This document shows, in pieces, positions 39,222 through 47,631 of a stretch of DNA of 64,000 bases. Under the pieces are notes generated by a model that saw only the letters and a list, made by a program, of their open reading frames with translations, did not search any database and had not been told where the DNA came from. Every line of letters starts with the position of its first letter. The first letter of the stretch is position 1. The translations under genes and the position numbers were made by a program. Origin of the DNA: Pseudoduganella lurida (GTDB lineage: Bacteria; Pseudomonadota; Gammaproteobacteria; Burkholderiales; Burkholderiaceae_D); NCBI RefSeq assembly GCF_007830455.1, contig NZ_VLLB01000013.1:35024-99023 (forward strand), given 5' to 3'.

Positions 39222-39254
39222 AAAACGCCAACCCATGCAGGTTGGCGTTTTTGT
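39222..39254 (+). terminator. Rho-independent terminator after tRNA-Phe
   Basis: AAAACGCCAACC and GGTTGGCGTTTT form a 12-bp stem with a short CATGCA-type loop, followed by TGTTT. It is placed 15 nt after the tRNA 3' end. Confidence 0.88.
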
Positions 39255-39449
39255 TTGTGCCGCTGTTTTCTTGCTCCACGTGACGACTGCAGGCGGCCAT
39301 GACTGCAACACCCTGGCCGATACCCGGGATGCATGTGACGCAGTGGTCGAATGATATATTATTGACAAGCTCAGCGCCTCCCATGTTTATCGGCCAGATT
39401 TGCAACGGGCCCTGATTCCGTCAACATTCAGACCAAGCGACCCGATCCC

Positions 39450-39920
39450 ATGAAGACCTTCATCGCCTCCCTCCTCGCCCTCTGTTCCGCAACGGCGTTT
39501 TCGGCCGAACCAGCGCTGCTGGAAGACGCGCTGTCCTGCAAGCTCAAGGACAATCAGGTGGCTTCCCTCATGCGCGAGCTCGCCACGCGGCAGCCAGCCT
39601 TCGCGAAGCCGGCCACGCAATACGGCGCGCCTGCGGCCGACGTCTACCAGTTGAACAAACCAGCCTCCGCATTGGGTTACTCGTCGGCCGAAATTGTCGT
39701 CACGCCCGGGCGGATCCTACTGGCTGTTCCAGCCGAATCGGTTGCCAAGGCGATTGCCAAACTCAAGCTGGAAGAAGATTCATATGGCCCGGCCAGCCGG
39801 CTGGTACGTCCCACCGTCAGCATCGTCGCATTCCAGCTCACGCATAAATCCCTTCAAAACAAGTTGCTGGTGGGCTGCGAGTATGCCAGCGCTGATGCGG
39901 CGGCGTGGATCGGGCAATAA
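39450..39920 (+). CDS. Small exported protein of unknown function
   Basis: This is a 156-residue protein with a clear signal peptide (MKTFIASLLALCSATAFSAE). The mature part has two Cys residues (DALSCKLKD and VGCEYAS) that could form a disulfide in the periplasm. It also contains a YSSAEIVVTPGRILLAVP strand-rich centre. I do not recognise the family. Codon use is less GC-biased than in most of the window. Confidence 0.72.
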   Translation: MKTFIASLLALCSATAFSAEPALLEDALSCKLKDNQVASLMRELATRQPAFAKPATQYGAPAADVYQLNKPASALGYSSAEIVVTPGRILLAVPAESVAKAIAKLKLEEDSYGPASRLVRPTVSIVAFQLTHKSLQNKLLVGCEYASADAAAWIGQ

Positions 39921-40094
39921 AGCTTTTTAAAGGGAAGCATTGAACCTTTTAAGCGAAGCAATGCCTTCGTAAAATTTTTATTGCCCAGTCGATATATTTC
40001 CAATAGAATTGCTTTGTTACAAAAATCTTAACTCCATTAGAGAGTGCGGGCTCGTTCCTTCAGCCGCTAACAATCCACCACTAGGGCAACAAAA

Positions 40095-40559
40095 ATGAAA
40101 GTATTTCCGCTCGTCGCAATTGCGGCCGCGTTTCTCGTTACCGGATGCGCCTCGGTCAACATGGCATCGAAAGAAGAATCCGCCAAGGCAAAGCAGTTCG
40201 CCGCGCCCGCCACGAATAATGCTGGCCTGTACGTCTACCGTAACAGCTCGTTCGGCGGTGCCCTGAAAAAGGATATCTGGATCGACGGCAAATGCCTTGG
40301 CGAAAGCGCGCCGCATGTATTCTTCTTCACCGAGGTCGAAGGCGGCAAAACTGTCAAACTCTCGACCGAGTCGGAGTTCTCTCCGAATGACCTGAGTCTG
40401 ACTGTCGATGGGGGTAAAAATTATTTTGTCCGCCAATATATCAAGATGGGCGTATTCGTCGGTGGCGCGGGCGTGGAACAGGTTTCCGAGCAACAGGGCA
40501 TGACCGATATCGCCAAGCTTGAATTGGCCACCGCTGGCACTTGCAGCGGCGCTCGGTAA
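40095..40559 (+). CDS. DUF2846-type lipoprotein
   Basis: This is a 154-residue protein with a type II signal peptide and lipobox LVTGC (lipidated Cys18). The DUF2846 pattern is AGLYVYRNSSFGGALKKDIW, followed by KCLGESAPHVFFFTEVEGG and NYFVRQYIKMGVFVGGAGVE. It probably sits on the periplasmic face of a membrane; its role is unknown. A terminator follows at 40591. The 174 nt upstream are AT-rich with an imperfect inverted repeat (GAAGCATTG/CAATGCCTTC, about 39936-39969) that may end transcription of the preceding gene. Confidence 0.82.
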   Translation: MKVFPLVAIAAAFLVTGCASVNMASKEESAKAKQFAAPATNNAGLYVYRNSSFGGALKKDIWIDGKCLGESAPHVFFFTEVEGGKTVKLSTESEFSPNDLSLTVDGGKNYFVRQYIKMGVFVGGAGVEQVSEQQGMTDIAKLELATAGTCSGAR

Positions 40560-40590
40560 TTACCACCCCTCGGTAGATGCACGCCGAAAT

Positions 40591-40624
40591 AAAACGCCGA
40601 CCTCCATGGGTCGGCGTTTTTGTT
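40591..40624. terminator. Two-way terminator
   Basis: AAAACGCCGACC and GGTCGGCGTTTT form a 12-bp stem with a short loop (TCCATG). It is flanked by A and T runs and lies between the DUF2846 lipoprotein gene and the convergent esterase gene. Confidence 0.85.
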
Positions 40625-40632
40625 TCGAAAGG

Positions 40633-41592
40633 CTATCGCGCTGGCTGGTCTATCGGGATCATCCCGATCGTCCCCAGCCACGTCTCCACCAGCGCCGGCC
40701 ATTTCGTGATCGGAAACTTCGTCGGTCGCAGCCCGAATGCATGTCCGCCCTGGGCATACAGGTGCATCTCGACCGGCACGCCCGCTTTCTTCAGCGCGGC
40801 GTGATACAGCAGTGAAAATTCGACCGGGTCCACCGGATCGTCCTGCGCATGGACCAGGAACGTTGGTGGCGTCTTGCCGGTCACGCGGAGGGTGGGATTC
40901 AGCCGTGACAGGTCTTCCTTGTAGTTGACCGACATGTGCCCCGGATAGAGCGCCACGGCGAAATCGGGGCGGCAGCTTTGCCTGTCCGCCGCGTCGACCG
41001 GCGCATAGATGCGCTTCTGGTGCGTGCTGACGGCCGCAACCAGATGGCCGCCCGCCGAGAAGCCCAGCACGCCGACCTTCTTCGGATCGATGCCCCACTC
41101 GGCGGCGCGATGGCGCAGCAGGCCCATGGCGCGCTGGGCATCCTGCAGCGCGGTATGCACCCTGGGGATGACGCGCCGGTCGAGCACCGGATCCCAGTGC
41201 GGCCCCGATCCCGGCACGCGGTACTTCAGCAGCACGCACGTCACACCGATCGAGGTGAGCCAATCGCACACCTCCGTGCCCTCCAGGTCCATTGCCAGAC
41301 CCCGATAGCCACCGCCCGGAAAAACGATCACGGCAGCACCCGTGTTGCCGCTCGCAGGCGGGTAGACCGTCATCGTTGGGCGCGTGACATGCTGCACTTC
41401 CAGCCACGGCCTGCCGGCGACCGGGCGGTCATCGCGCAGCGTGACGTCGTCTTCCGGGCCCGTGACGCTCTTCGCATCCGGTATGGCGCCGGGCCAGAGA
41501 GGCAGTTGGCGGTGGCCGTCGGCGGGCTGCCACGGAGCCGCAGGCACGCTGCTGCAGGAAATGGCAAGGACGAGTGCGAGAAGAGATTTCAA
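40633..41592 (-). CDS. Exported alpha/beta hydrolase (acetyl-esterase-like)
   Basis: This is a protein of about 319 residues with a signal peptide (KSLLALVLAISCSSVPAA). The fold shows the oxyanion region FPGGGYRGLAMDLEGTEV, the nucleophile elbow GFSAGGHL, Asp in HAQDDPVDP and His in GGHAFGLR, a complete catalytic triad. It resembles xylan or carbohydrate acetyl-esterases. Starts are non-ATG: TTG 41592 has GGAAG at good spacing and begins the signal peptide directly, while TTG 41604 would add four residues. It is divergent from a sugar transporter gene, which hints at a role in sugar use. Confidence 0.85.
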   Translation of the reverse strand: MKSLLALVLAISCSSVPAAPWQPADGHRQLPLWPGAIPDAKSVTGPEDDVTLRDDRPVAGRPWLEVQHVTRPTMTVYPPASGNTGAAVIVFPGGGYRGLAMDLEGTEVCDWLTSIGVTCVLLKYRVPGSGPHWDPVLDRRVIPRVHTALQDAQRAMGLLRHRAAEWGIDPKKVGVLGFSAGGHLVAAVSTHQKRIYAPVDAADRQSCRPDFAVALYPGHMSVNYKEDLSRLNPTLRVTGKTPPTFLVHAQDDPVDPVEFSLLYHAALKKAGVPVEMHLYAQGGHAFGLRPTKFPITKWPALVETWLGTIGMIPIDQPAR

Positions 41593-41884
41593 GGCGTCTT
41601 CCAAGAGTCGGGGTTGAACGAATTCACAGCGGACGGCGATCGACTCTATCCCACGTAGCAGGAAAAATCGGTGTCACGGTGACGAACCTGCCCAGCCGAG
41701 GGACGGGCCAGGGTGGCCTAACGAACAATCTTCATTAGTGAAATAGTTTATACTGAATATATTACTGCTGAGAAATGTCCTCGCTTCTTCCAGCCACGCC
41801 AGCCCGTCGTCGTCCTGCGACGACCCTCATGGGTGCCGCGTCCCTGCCCTCTAGCGCAAACCATTTTTCGGAAAGGTACTCAAC

Positions 41885-43306
41885 ATGGTTTCGACCACCC
41901 TCCCCGCGGCTTCCACGGCGCCGCCCGATACGAAGGAAAGCCGCTTTGTCTTCAAGGTTGCCATTGCCGCCACCATGGGCGCCCTGGCGTTCGGCTACGA
42001 CACAGGTGTCATCTCGGGCGCCCTGCCCTTCATGTCCGCGCCGCCGGAAACCGGCGGTCTCGGCCTGAATCCGCTGACCGAAGGCCTCGTCACTTCCGCC
42101 CTCGTCTTCGGTGCCGCCTTCGGTTCGCTCATGGCCGGCACGCTGTCGGACAAGTACGGCCGCCGTACCACGCTGCTGGGCCTGTCGCTCGTGTTCCTGA
42201 TCGGCGTGCTGGGCACCACGTTCGCCCCGTCGGTGGCGATGATGGTCGTGATGCGCTTCGTGCTGGGCCTGGCCGTGGGCGGCGCCTCGGCCACGGTGCC
42301 CGTCTTCATCGCCGAGATGGCCGGGCCCAGCCGGCGCGCCCGGCTCGTCAGCCAGAACGAGCTGATGATCGTCAGCGGCCAGCTCATCGCCTACATCCTC
42401 AATGCGGCGCTGGCGCACTTCTCCGGGTCACCCCACGTGTGGCGCTACATGCTGGCGATTGCCGCGGTGCCGGCCGTCCTGCTGGGACTGGGCATGCTGC
42501 TGGTACCCGCCTCGCCGCGCTGGCTGGCCAGCAAGAACCGCATGCGCGAGGCCCGCGCGGTGCTGGAGAAAATCCGCTCGAGCGACCGGCAGGTCGAGAA
42601 GGAACTGGCCGAGATGGTCCAGCTGAACAAGATCGAGCACGAGCAGGCCGGCTGGTCCGCCGTGCTCGGCACGCCATGGATCAGGAAGCTGCTGTGGATC
42701 GGCGTGGGCCTGGGCTTCGTGGCCCAGTTCACCGGCGTGAACGCCTTCATGTACTTCACGCCGATCATCCTGACCTCGACCGGTCTCGGCACGAATGCCG
42801 CGCTCACCGCCACCATCGGCAACGGCGTGGTGGCCGTCATCGCCACCTTCATCGGCATCTGGCTGATCGGAAAGCTGGGACGGCGCCAGATGCTGCTGTC
42901 CGGTCTCGGCTTCGTGATCGCCTCGCAGGCCGCGCTGGGCGCCGTGCTGCTGTTCATGTCGGACGGGCTGCTGAAAAGCTATGCCGCGCTGGCCTGCATC
43001 CTGTGCTTCCTGCTGTTCATGCAGATGCTGATCTCGCCGGTGTACTGGCTGCTGATGTCGGAACTGTTCCCGATGCACCTGCGCGGCGTGCTGACCGGCA
43101 CCGCGGTGGCCTGCCAGTGGGTCTTCAACGGCCTGGTTGCGCTGCTGTTCCCCCTGGCGATGGCGCAGTTCGGCAGCGCCACGTTCTTCATCTTCGCCGG
43201 CATCAATGTGCTGTCGCTGATCTTCGTCGCCACGTGCCTGCCGGAGACCAAGGGCCGTTCGCTGGAGGGGCTGGAAAAGTATCTGGAGAAGGAACTGCGG
43301 GCCTGA
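41885..43306 (+). CDS. Sugar porter family MFS transporter
   Basis: This is a 473-residue, 12-helix transporter. The sugar porter signatures are complete: ALAFGYDTGVISGALPF, GTLSDKYGRRTTLLG, VPASPRWLASKNR, QFTGVNAFMYFTPIIL and LPETKGRSLEGLEKYLE. It likely catalyses proton-coupled import of a hexose or pentose. The upstream 290-nt gap carries AT-rich sequence (TTTATACTGAATATATT near 41747) suitable for a promoter. No catabolic sugar genes are adjacent. Confidence 0.93.
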   Translation: MVSTTLPAASTAPPDTKESRFVFKVAIAATMGALAFGYDTGVISGALPFMSAPPETGGLGLNPLTEGLVTSALVFGAAFGSLMAGTLSDKYGRRTTLLGLSLVFLIGVLGTTFAPSVAMMVVMRFVLGLAVGGASATVPVFIAEMAGPSRRARLVSQNELMIVSGQLIAYILNAALAHFSGSPHVWRYMLAIAAVPAVLLGLGMLLVPASPRWLASKNRMREARAVLEKIRSSDRQVEKELAEMVQLNKIEHEQAGWSAVLGTPWIRKLLWIGVGLGFVAQFTGVNAFMYFTPIILTSTGLGTNAALTATIGNGVVAVIATFIGIWLIGKLGRRQMLLSGLGFVIASQAALGAVLLFMSDGLLKSYAALACILCFLLFMQMLISPVYWLLMSELFPMHLRGVLTGTAVACQWVFNGLVALLFPLAMAQFGSATFFIFAGINVLSLIFVATCLPETKGRSLEGLEKYLEKELRA

Positions 43307-43321
43307 GGTAAAGTCGGGCGC

Positions 43322-43480
43322 ATGACAAAAATGCGCAAGAAGTCCGAGCTGCCGTCGAAGCCCTGTGCCCACTGCCTGCTGCCTTTCACGTGGCGCAAGA
43401 AGTGGGAGCGGGATTGGGAACAGGTCAAATACTGCTCGGAACGCTGCCGCCGCGCTGCCAGGCCGGCGGCAGCGGATTGA
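43322..43480 (+). CDS. DUF2256 zinc-ribbon microprotein
   Basis: This 52-residue protein starts at ATG 43322 and ends at TGA 43480, 15 nt after the transporter. Two cysteine pairs, CAHC and CSERC, bracket a basic/aromatic core (TWRKKWERDWEQVKY). This is the DUF2256 pattern and suggests a single bound zinc. DUF2256 proteins are often found near cryptochrome/photolyase genes, but none is seen here. The function is unknown. Confidence 0.85.
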   Translation: MTKMRKKSELPSKPCAHCLLPFTWRKKWERDWEQVKYCSERCRRAARPAAAD

Positions 43481-43505
43481 GCGAATTGCCGGCACCTGCC
43501 ATGCA

Positions 43506-43931
43506 TTACTGCGCCGCGACCTTCAGGTGCTCCACCTCGAACGTCGACTCGCCGAACGTCTCCTTCTCGAACTCGCCCGTCAGCTCGACGACCGTGGTGT
43601 GATCGACCTTCACGCCGGCCGGGAAGTTCTCGTTGTCGATCTCCACCGTGATCCTGCCGCTCTGGTCGGCGAACTCGTATTTGTCGCCACCCTTGTGGCT
43701 CAGGATGCGGCCTTTCAGGCGTGCGTGCTGGTCGTCCTTGCCATTGGCCAGCAGGTCCTTCGCCGTCATCAGCGGCACGCCGGACGGGCCTGCGTAACCG
43801 CCGGCGGCCGGTGCCGCTGCGGGTGCCGGCGCAGGCTTGGCGGAAGGGCCGGTATAACCCGACTGGGCAAACGCGACGGCGCTGGTGGCGATGACGGCGG
43901 TGAGGCAGGAAAGTTGCAGGAAGCGTTTCAT
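43506..43931 (-). CDS. YgiW/YdeI-family (BOF) periplasmic stress protein
   Basis: This 141-residue protein has a signal peptide (LTAVIATSAVAFAQ). A linker carries two near-repeats, SGYTGPSAKP and GGYAGPSGVP. A bacterial OB-fold domain follows (MTAKDLLANGKDDQHARLKG, YEFADQSGRITVEID and VVELTGEFEKE). In enterobacteria and Pasteurellaceae the ygiW gene accompanies qseBC, and the same three families are grouped here. It lies 78 nt downstream of qseC on the same strand, so co-transcription is possible. Confidence 0.9.
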   Translation of the reverse strand: MKRFLQLSCLTAVIATSAVAFAQSGYTGPSAKPAPAPAAAPAAGGYAGPSGVPLMTAKDLLANGKDDQHARLKGRILSHKGGDKYEFADQSGRITVEIDNENFPAGVKVDHTTVVELTGEFEKETFGESTFEVEHLKVAAQ

Positions 43932-44009
43932 GGTCGGTCCTTTGTGAAGTAGGCAGCCCGCAGTGTGGCGGGGACAGGTGCATTACACCTCCGGGACATG
44001 AACTCAATC

Positions 44010-45377
44010 TTAAGGAACTCGGGAAGATGCGGCAGGCGGCCAGTCGAGCGTGATGCCGAGCCCGCGGCCATTGATGCCGGGGCCGAACGACAGCCCGATG
44101 CCGTGCAGCTCGGCGATGCGCCGCACGATGGACAACCCCAGTCCGCTGCCGCCCTGGCCCTGTCCCAGCACGCGGAAGAAGCGCTCCGTCAGCCGGCGGC
44201 GGCTGCCCTCGTCCACACCAGGGCCGTCGTCGCGCACGACGATGCGGGGCTGGCCACTTTCGCTCGTGGCAACGACCTCGATGCGGCTGCCGTCCGGACA
44301 GTAGCGCAGCGCGTTGTCGACCAGGTTGCGCAGCACGATCTCCAGCAGTGGCGGGTTCGCGGTCACGCTGGTCACGCCGCACTGCACGGCCAGCGTGATG
44401 CCGCGCCGCGAAGCTTCCACCGCGTGCGCAGCGGCCAATTGCTCCAGCAGCGGCGGCAGTGGCACCGTCTGCGTCGACAACTGCTCGCGGCCCAGCGGGT
44501 CGAGGCGGGCCAGCGTCAGCAGGCTGTCGACGAGCGCCGTGCTGCGGCCGATGTCCTGCCGCAGCTTCTGGAAGGGCGCGACCAGATCGGGATGCTGCCG
44601 CTGCAGCAGCTGAACGTGCATGTGCAGTCCCGCCAGCGGCGTGCGCAGTTCGTGGGCGGCATCGGCCGTGAAGCGGCGTTCGGCCTGCAGCGCGCCATCG
44701 AGCCTGCCCAGCACATCGTTCAACGCGCCGACGATCGGCAGGAGCTCCCTGGGCTGGCCTTCGATGACGACAGGCGCCAGGTCGTTCGGTGTCTTGGCTG
44801 CAATGGCGGTGGCGGTGCGGCGCAGGGGCTGCAAGACCCGCCCGGCGAGGAACCAGCACACCAGCGCCAGCAGCATGAGGAAGCCCAGCACCGGCAGCCA
44901 CAGGTGCTCGGCCAGTTCCGCCAGGATGTCGTAGCGCTTCGCATACTTCTGGCCGACCTGCACCTCGACATGACGGGCTTCGTCGCGCACCACGAACACG
45001 CGCCAGCGGCGGCCATCGATCCGGGCATCCGCAAAGCCATCGTCGTCGTCGAAGCCCGTCACAAACGGCCGGTCCGGGGCCCCGCTGGTGCGCCGCAGGA
45101 CACGGCCTTCGGCCACGATCTGGTACTGCATGTCCACCTTGCGGCCATGGCCGTTGTCCGCACGGGCCTGTGCCAGCAGGCCGCGCTCTTCCCAGTCGGT
45201 GGTGGCGGCCATGATCATCTGGCCGGATTCTTCCAGCGCATCGTCGAACACGTCATTGGTTTCCTGCCAGGCGATGACGGTGACGATGCCCAGGCTCGCC
45301 AGCCACAGCACGACGCTCGCCACGAGGATCGCGACGAGCAGGCGACGCCGCAGCGACCACGGTGCCTCAGGCTTCAT
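44010..45377 (-). CDS. qseC: QseC-like sensor histidine kinase
   Basis: This is a 455-residue inner-membrane kinase. Helix 1 is at about 15-37, a periplasmic sensor of roughly 130 residues follows, and helix 2 is at about 163-187. Then come HAMP, a HisKA with His242 in TADAAHELRTPLAGL, and a HATPase (LEIVLRNLVDNALRYCP, GSGLGLSIVRRI). Its partner regulator overlaps its start by 11 nt. QseC-type kinases respond to host or self signals and metals; the ligand here is unknown. Confidence 0.88.
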   Translation of the reverse strand: MKPEAPWSLRRRLLVAILVASVVLWLASLGIVTVIAWQETNDVFDDALEESGQMIMAATTDWEERGLLAQARADNGHGRKVDMQYQIVAEGRVLRRTSGAPDRPFVTGFDDDDGFADARIDGRRWRVFVVRDEARHVEVQVGQKYAKRYDILAELAEHLWLPVLGFLMLLALVCWFLAGRVLQPLRRTATAIAAKTPNDLAPVVIEGQPRELLPIVGALNDVLGRLDGALQAERRFTADAAHELRTPLAGLHMHVQLLQRQHPDLVAPFQKLRQDIGRSTALVDSLLTLARLDPLGREQLSTQTVPLPPLLEQLAAAHAVEASRRGITLAVQCGVTSVTANPPLLEIVLRNLVDNALRYCPDGSRIEVVATSESGQPRIVVRDDGPGVDEGSRRRLTERFFRVLGQGQGGSGLGLSIVRRIAELHGIGLSFGPGINGRGLGITLDWPPAASSRVP

Positions 45378-46032
45378 CGTTCTTCAGCCGGTAGCCCAGC
45401 CCGCGCACGGTGACGATGCTGTCGCTGCCCAGCTTCTTGCGCAGGTTGTAGATGTAGACCTCGATGGCATTGCTCTCCACCTCGTCGCCCCAGCCGTACA
45501 GCGTTTCCTCGATCTGCGCGCGCGTGACGATGCCGTTCCGGCGCAGCAGCAGCGCGTACAGCACGTTGTACTCGCGCGCCGTGAGCGGCACCGGCTGGCC
45601 GTGTTGCGTGGCCTGCTTCGTTTCGAGGTTGAGGGCGATATCGCCGTGTACCAGTTCGTTGCTGACCTGGTCCGCGCCGCGCCGCACGGCCGCCCGGATA
45701 CGCGCCGACATCTCTTCCAGTTCGAACGGCTTGACCAGGTAATCGTCCGCCCCCAGGTCCAGGCCTTCCACGCGGTCCGCCAGCGCATTGAACGCCGTGA
45801 TCAGGATGATGGGAACGCGGTTGCCTGCCGCGCGCAACGACGCCAGCAGCGCATCGCCGGACAGGCCGGGCAGGCCGCGGTCGAGCAGCACGCAGTCGTA
45901 GCGGTGCGTCTTCAGGGCCGTGTCGGCAGAGTCGCCGCGCTGGACCCAGTCCACCGCATGATGGTCCAGCCGCAGCCAGGCCTGGATGGTTTCGCCAAGG
46001 GAGGTATCGTCTTCGGCCAGCAGGATGCGCAT
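45367..46032 (-). CDS. qseB: QseB-like OmpR-family response regulator
   Basis: This is a 221-residue regulator. The receiver has D8/D9, the phospho-acceptor Asp51 in CVLLDRGLPGLSG, Thr in ILITAFN and Lys in YLVKPFEL. The C-terminal winged helix matches OmpR/PhoB (LTAREYNVLYALLLRRNG and AIEVYIYNLRKKLG). It is the first gene of the qseB-qseC-ygiW-like group. The 137-nt upstream gap should hold its promoter. Confidence 0.9.
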   Translation of the reverse strand: MRILLAEDDTSLGETIQAWLRLDHHAVDWVQRGDSADTALKTHRYDCVLLDRGLPGLSGDALLASLRAAGNRVPIILITAFNALADRVEGLDLGADDYLVKPFELEEMSARIRAAVRRGADQVSNELVHGDIALNLETKQATQHGQPVPLTAREYNVLYALLLRRNGIVTRAQIEETLYGWGDEVESNAIEVYIYNLRKKLGSDSIVTVRGLGYRLKNDEA

Positions 46033-46142
46033 CGGGGAAAATCCGGACAGGTAAAACGGCAGTATGGTGGAATTCTCGGCAGCCAGTCTGCAATGCCGAC
46101 ATGAAGCGGATCTGAAGTGCCGATACCGGCACCTGCAATGAA

Positions 46143-46166
46143 CAACGCCACCTTCTGGTGGCGTTG
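46143..46166. terminator. 10-bp hairpin, likely terminator
   Basis: CAACGCCACC (46143-46152) pairs with GGTGGCGTTG (46157-46166) around TTCT. It lies just after the stop of the small minus-strand membrane protein gene and upstream of qseB. The T-run is weak. Confidence 0.5.
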
Positions 46167-46169
46167 TGG

Positions 46170-46352
46170 TCAGCGCGGTCGGCTACCGCCTTGTCTCAAT
46201 GCGCGGCGTAGCCGGTAATTATCGGCAATCACCGAGACCAGTGCCAGCAGCAGGAGAACAGGCCACGCATCCTGGCCCAGATAGTGCCAGAAACTCCAGG
46301 CAACCGCCGCCATGACCAGCGCAGCCAGAATCAGGAGCAGGCGATCCTTCAT
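46170..46352 (-). CDS. Small two-helix membrane protein
   Basis: This is a 60-residue protein with two hydrophobic helices (LLLILAALVMAAVAWSFWHY and AWPVLLLLALVSVIADNYRL) and a basic tail. ATG 46352 overlaps, as ATGA, the last stop codon of the disrupted gene at 46349-46773. That is the usual sign of translational coupling and decides this start. An upstream in-frame ATG at 46442 has a GGAG but yields a poor, Trp/Arg/Pro-rich N-terminus that is a shadow of the upstream gene. The function is unknown. Confidence 0.55.
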   Translation of the reverse strand: MKDRLLLILAALVMAAVAWSFWHYLGQDAWPVLLLLALVSVIADNYRLRRALRQGGSRPR

Positions 46353-46773
46353 CGGCGCACCGCTGCGAGCCGGTAGGATCGACGTCCAGCCATTTTGCCA
46401 TCGTGGATTCCGGGCCAGCGCCGTAGATGGGCGCGCAGCCATGTCCGCTCCAGACGGTTTCAGCGTGCTGCCAGCAGGGCATCGGTCAGCGATGTACCGC
46501 CAGCCAGGCTTCGCCCTGTGGCGACGGCGATACTGCCAACGACCGCACCAACATAAAACGCTGCCGAAAGGGTAGCAACAGTGCCAAGCTTTTCGAGCCT
46601 TGTCCCAACGACGATCAGCTCTTTCACCGTAATACTGCGGCCGGATTTGTCCAGATGCGCAACGAAGATCGCAGCATGCCCAATGCGGCCTGCAGGCTAC
46701 CAAACAGCGATTCGGGGGCTGGCAAACCCAGGTCTTCCATGTTCTCTTTGAGATAGCGATAAAAGTCCGACAT
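46349..46773 (-). pseudogene. Disrupted small gene (1-nt deletion plus internal stop)
   Basis: From ATG 46773 (GGAGAG upstream) the frame reads MSDFYRYLKENMEDLGLPAP and onward to about residue 32, then loses sense and stops at 46624. Restoring one base near 46677 (within GGCATGCTGCG) gives a fluent continuation: AAIFVAHLDKSGRSITVKEL, VVGTRLEKLGTVATLSAAFY, VGAVVGSIAVATGRSLAGG. This ends at a TGA (46460-46462). Past that stop, the same frame stays protein-like (WLRAHLRRWPGIHDGKMAGR) to TGA 46349-46351, which overlaps the next start. With one base restored the length is exactly 142 codons. It is therefore a small gene of about 141 residues with two lesions. I have a vague recollection of similar betaproteobacterial proteins but cannot name a family. 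Confidence 0.7.
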
Positions 46774-46877
46774 GCTTAGCTCTCCAGGAAAGAATATCGG
46801 GCAACCTTATCCCCTATCGGGCAGTGCTGTTTGCGGTCTGTCACCGGATTGCAGAAGCTCGGGCCATGGCCCGGCCA

Positions 46878-47178
46878 TCAAGGCGCCGGCTGCGCAAAGA
46901 TCGCCTGCAGATCGTCCGCATTGAAGACCGATGCCATGTCCCCCTCGGCGGTCAGGAGGGCGTTGGGTGAAGTCGCCATCGAAGGCAATCCCGCGACGGC
47001 TGCCGTCGAGATAGATCCCCACACCATAAACATGGGTGCCGCTGCCGGCGACAGTACCTTCGACATAGCCATCCTCCCATCGGATGGAAAGGACATTGCC
47101 GCGGCGCGCATAATCCTCGCCCCGCGCAAAGGTGCCGGGGTCGAACTGCCTGCGCAGGTCGTCGGGAGTGAATTGCAT
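46878..47178 (-). pseudogene. Remnant of SWIM/SNF2-type helicase gene (internal deletion)
   Basis: ATG 47178 opens a frame beginning MQFTPDDLRRQFDPGTFARG and continuing EDYARRGNVLS to FDGDFTQ (about 70 residues). This is like the N-terminus of SWIM zinc-finger SNF2 helicases. Where the Cys/His SWIM motif should follow, the frame turns to nonsense. In another frame the downstream sequence reads GDMASVFNADDLQAIFAQPA then P and TGA at 46878, like the usual C-terminal end of such helicases (a DDLxxLF-type tail). The simplest reading is one gene that has lost its whole middle, leaving both ends joined out of frame. This rests on remembered family ends and needs a homology search. Confidence 0.42.
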
Positions 47179-47232
47179 GGTGAAGTGGCGCTGATCGGGA
47201 CCGATGCGCCATTATCACCGACGAGCAGGTGG

Positions 47233-47499
47233 TTACTCGTCTTCCGGCTCTTTCGGTGTCTTCGGGGCGCGCGCGTCGACCTTCGCTGGCGGGCGGCCTT
47301 TCGCCGCGCGGCGCTCGAACAGCGCCTTGGCATCCTTGTGCGCCTGCTCAACGGTGCGCAGCGACTCGTCTTCGTCGTGGGCCACGAAGAATTCGTGGTC
47401 CTGGGCGACGACCACCATCTTCACGGCGTCCTTCTCGGCCACATTGTATTTTTCGAAGATCAGCGTGGTGACTTCGTCCAGGTATTCTTCGTAGGTCAT
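47233..47499 (-). CDS. Small charged protein of unknown function
   Basis: This is an 88-residue cytoplasmic protein. Residues 1-65 form a compact alpha/beta-looking unit (MTYEEYLDEVTTLIFEKYNV, VVVAQDHEFFVAHDEDES). The tail is basic and Pro-rich (RRAAKGRPPAKVDARAPKTP), probably disordered. GGAG precedes ATG 47499. I do not recognise the family. It lies downstream of the aminopeptidase gene on the same strand, separated by tandem hairpins. Confidence 0.7.
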   Translation of the reverse strand: MTYEEYLDEVTTLIFEKYNVAEKDAVKMVVVAQDHEFFVAHDEDESLRTVEQAHKDAKALFERRAAKGRPPAKVDARAPKTPKEPEDE

Positions 47500-47553
47500 G
47501 ATGGCGGCTCCAGGGTGTGCGCGGTTCGAGGCGGCATTGTAGCGCCGATGGCA

Positions 47554-47606
47554 GAACGCCGGCTCGCGCCGGCGTTCCTTACTGCGATGTGCCGGCTTGC
47601 GCCGGC
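47554..47606. repeat. Tandem GC-rich hairpins after the aminopeptidase gene
   Basis: Two similar hairpins, 33 nt apart, share the core GCCGGCTYGCGCCGGCGTT. The first is GAACGCCGGC-TCGC-GCCGGCGTTC (47554-47577); the second is GCCGGC-TTGC-GCCGGC (47591-47606). They lie in the 132-nt gap between the aminopeptidase stop and the 88-residue protein gene, and may end transcription or protect mRNA 3' ends. Confidence 0.6.
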
Positions 47607-47631
47607 GTTTTCTGCTGCGGTAATGCGGCCT

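Noticed and set aside
39032..39405. Open frames across the tRNA-Phe region
   Set aside because: They are read through a clear tRNA, its promoter and its terminator and have no protein-like pattern.
46170..46442. A longer 90-residue form of the small membrane protein starting at 46442
   Set aside because: Its first 30 residues are a shadow of the disrupted upstream gene. The ATGA coupling at 46349-46352 supports the shorter form.
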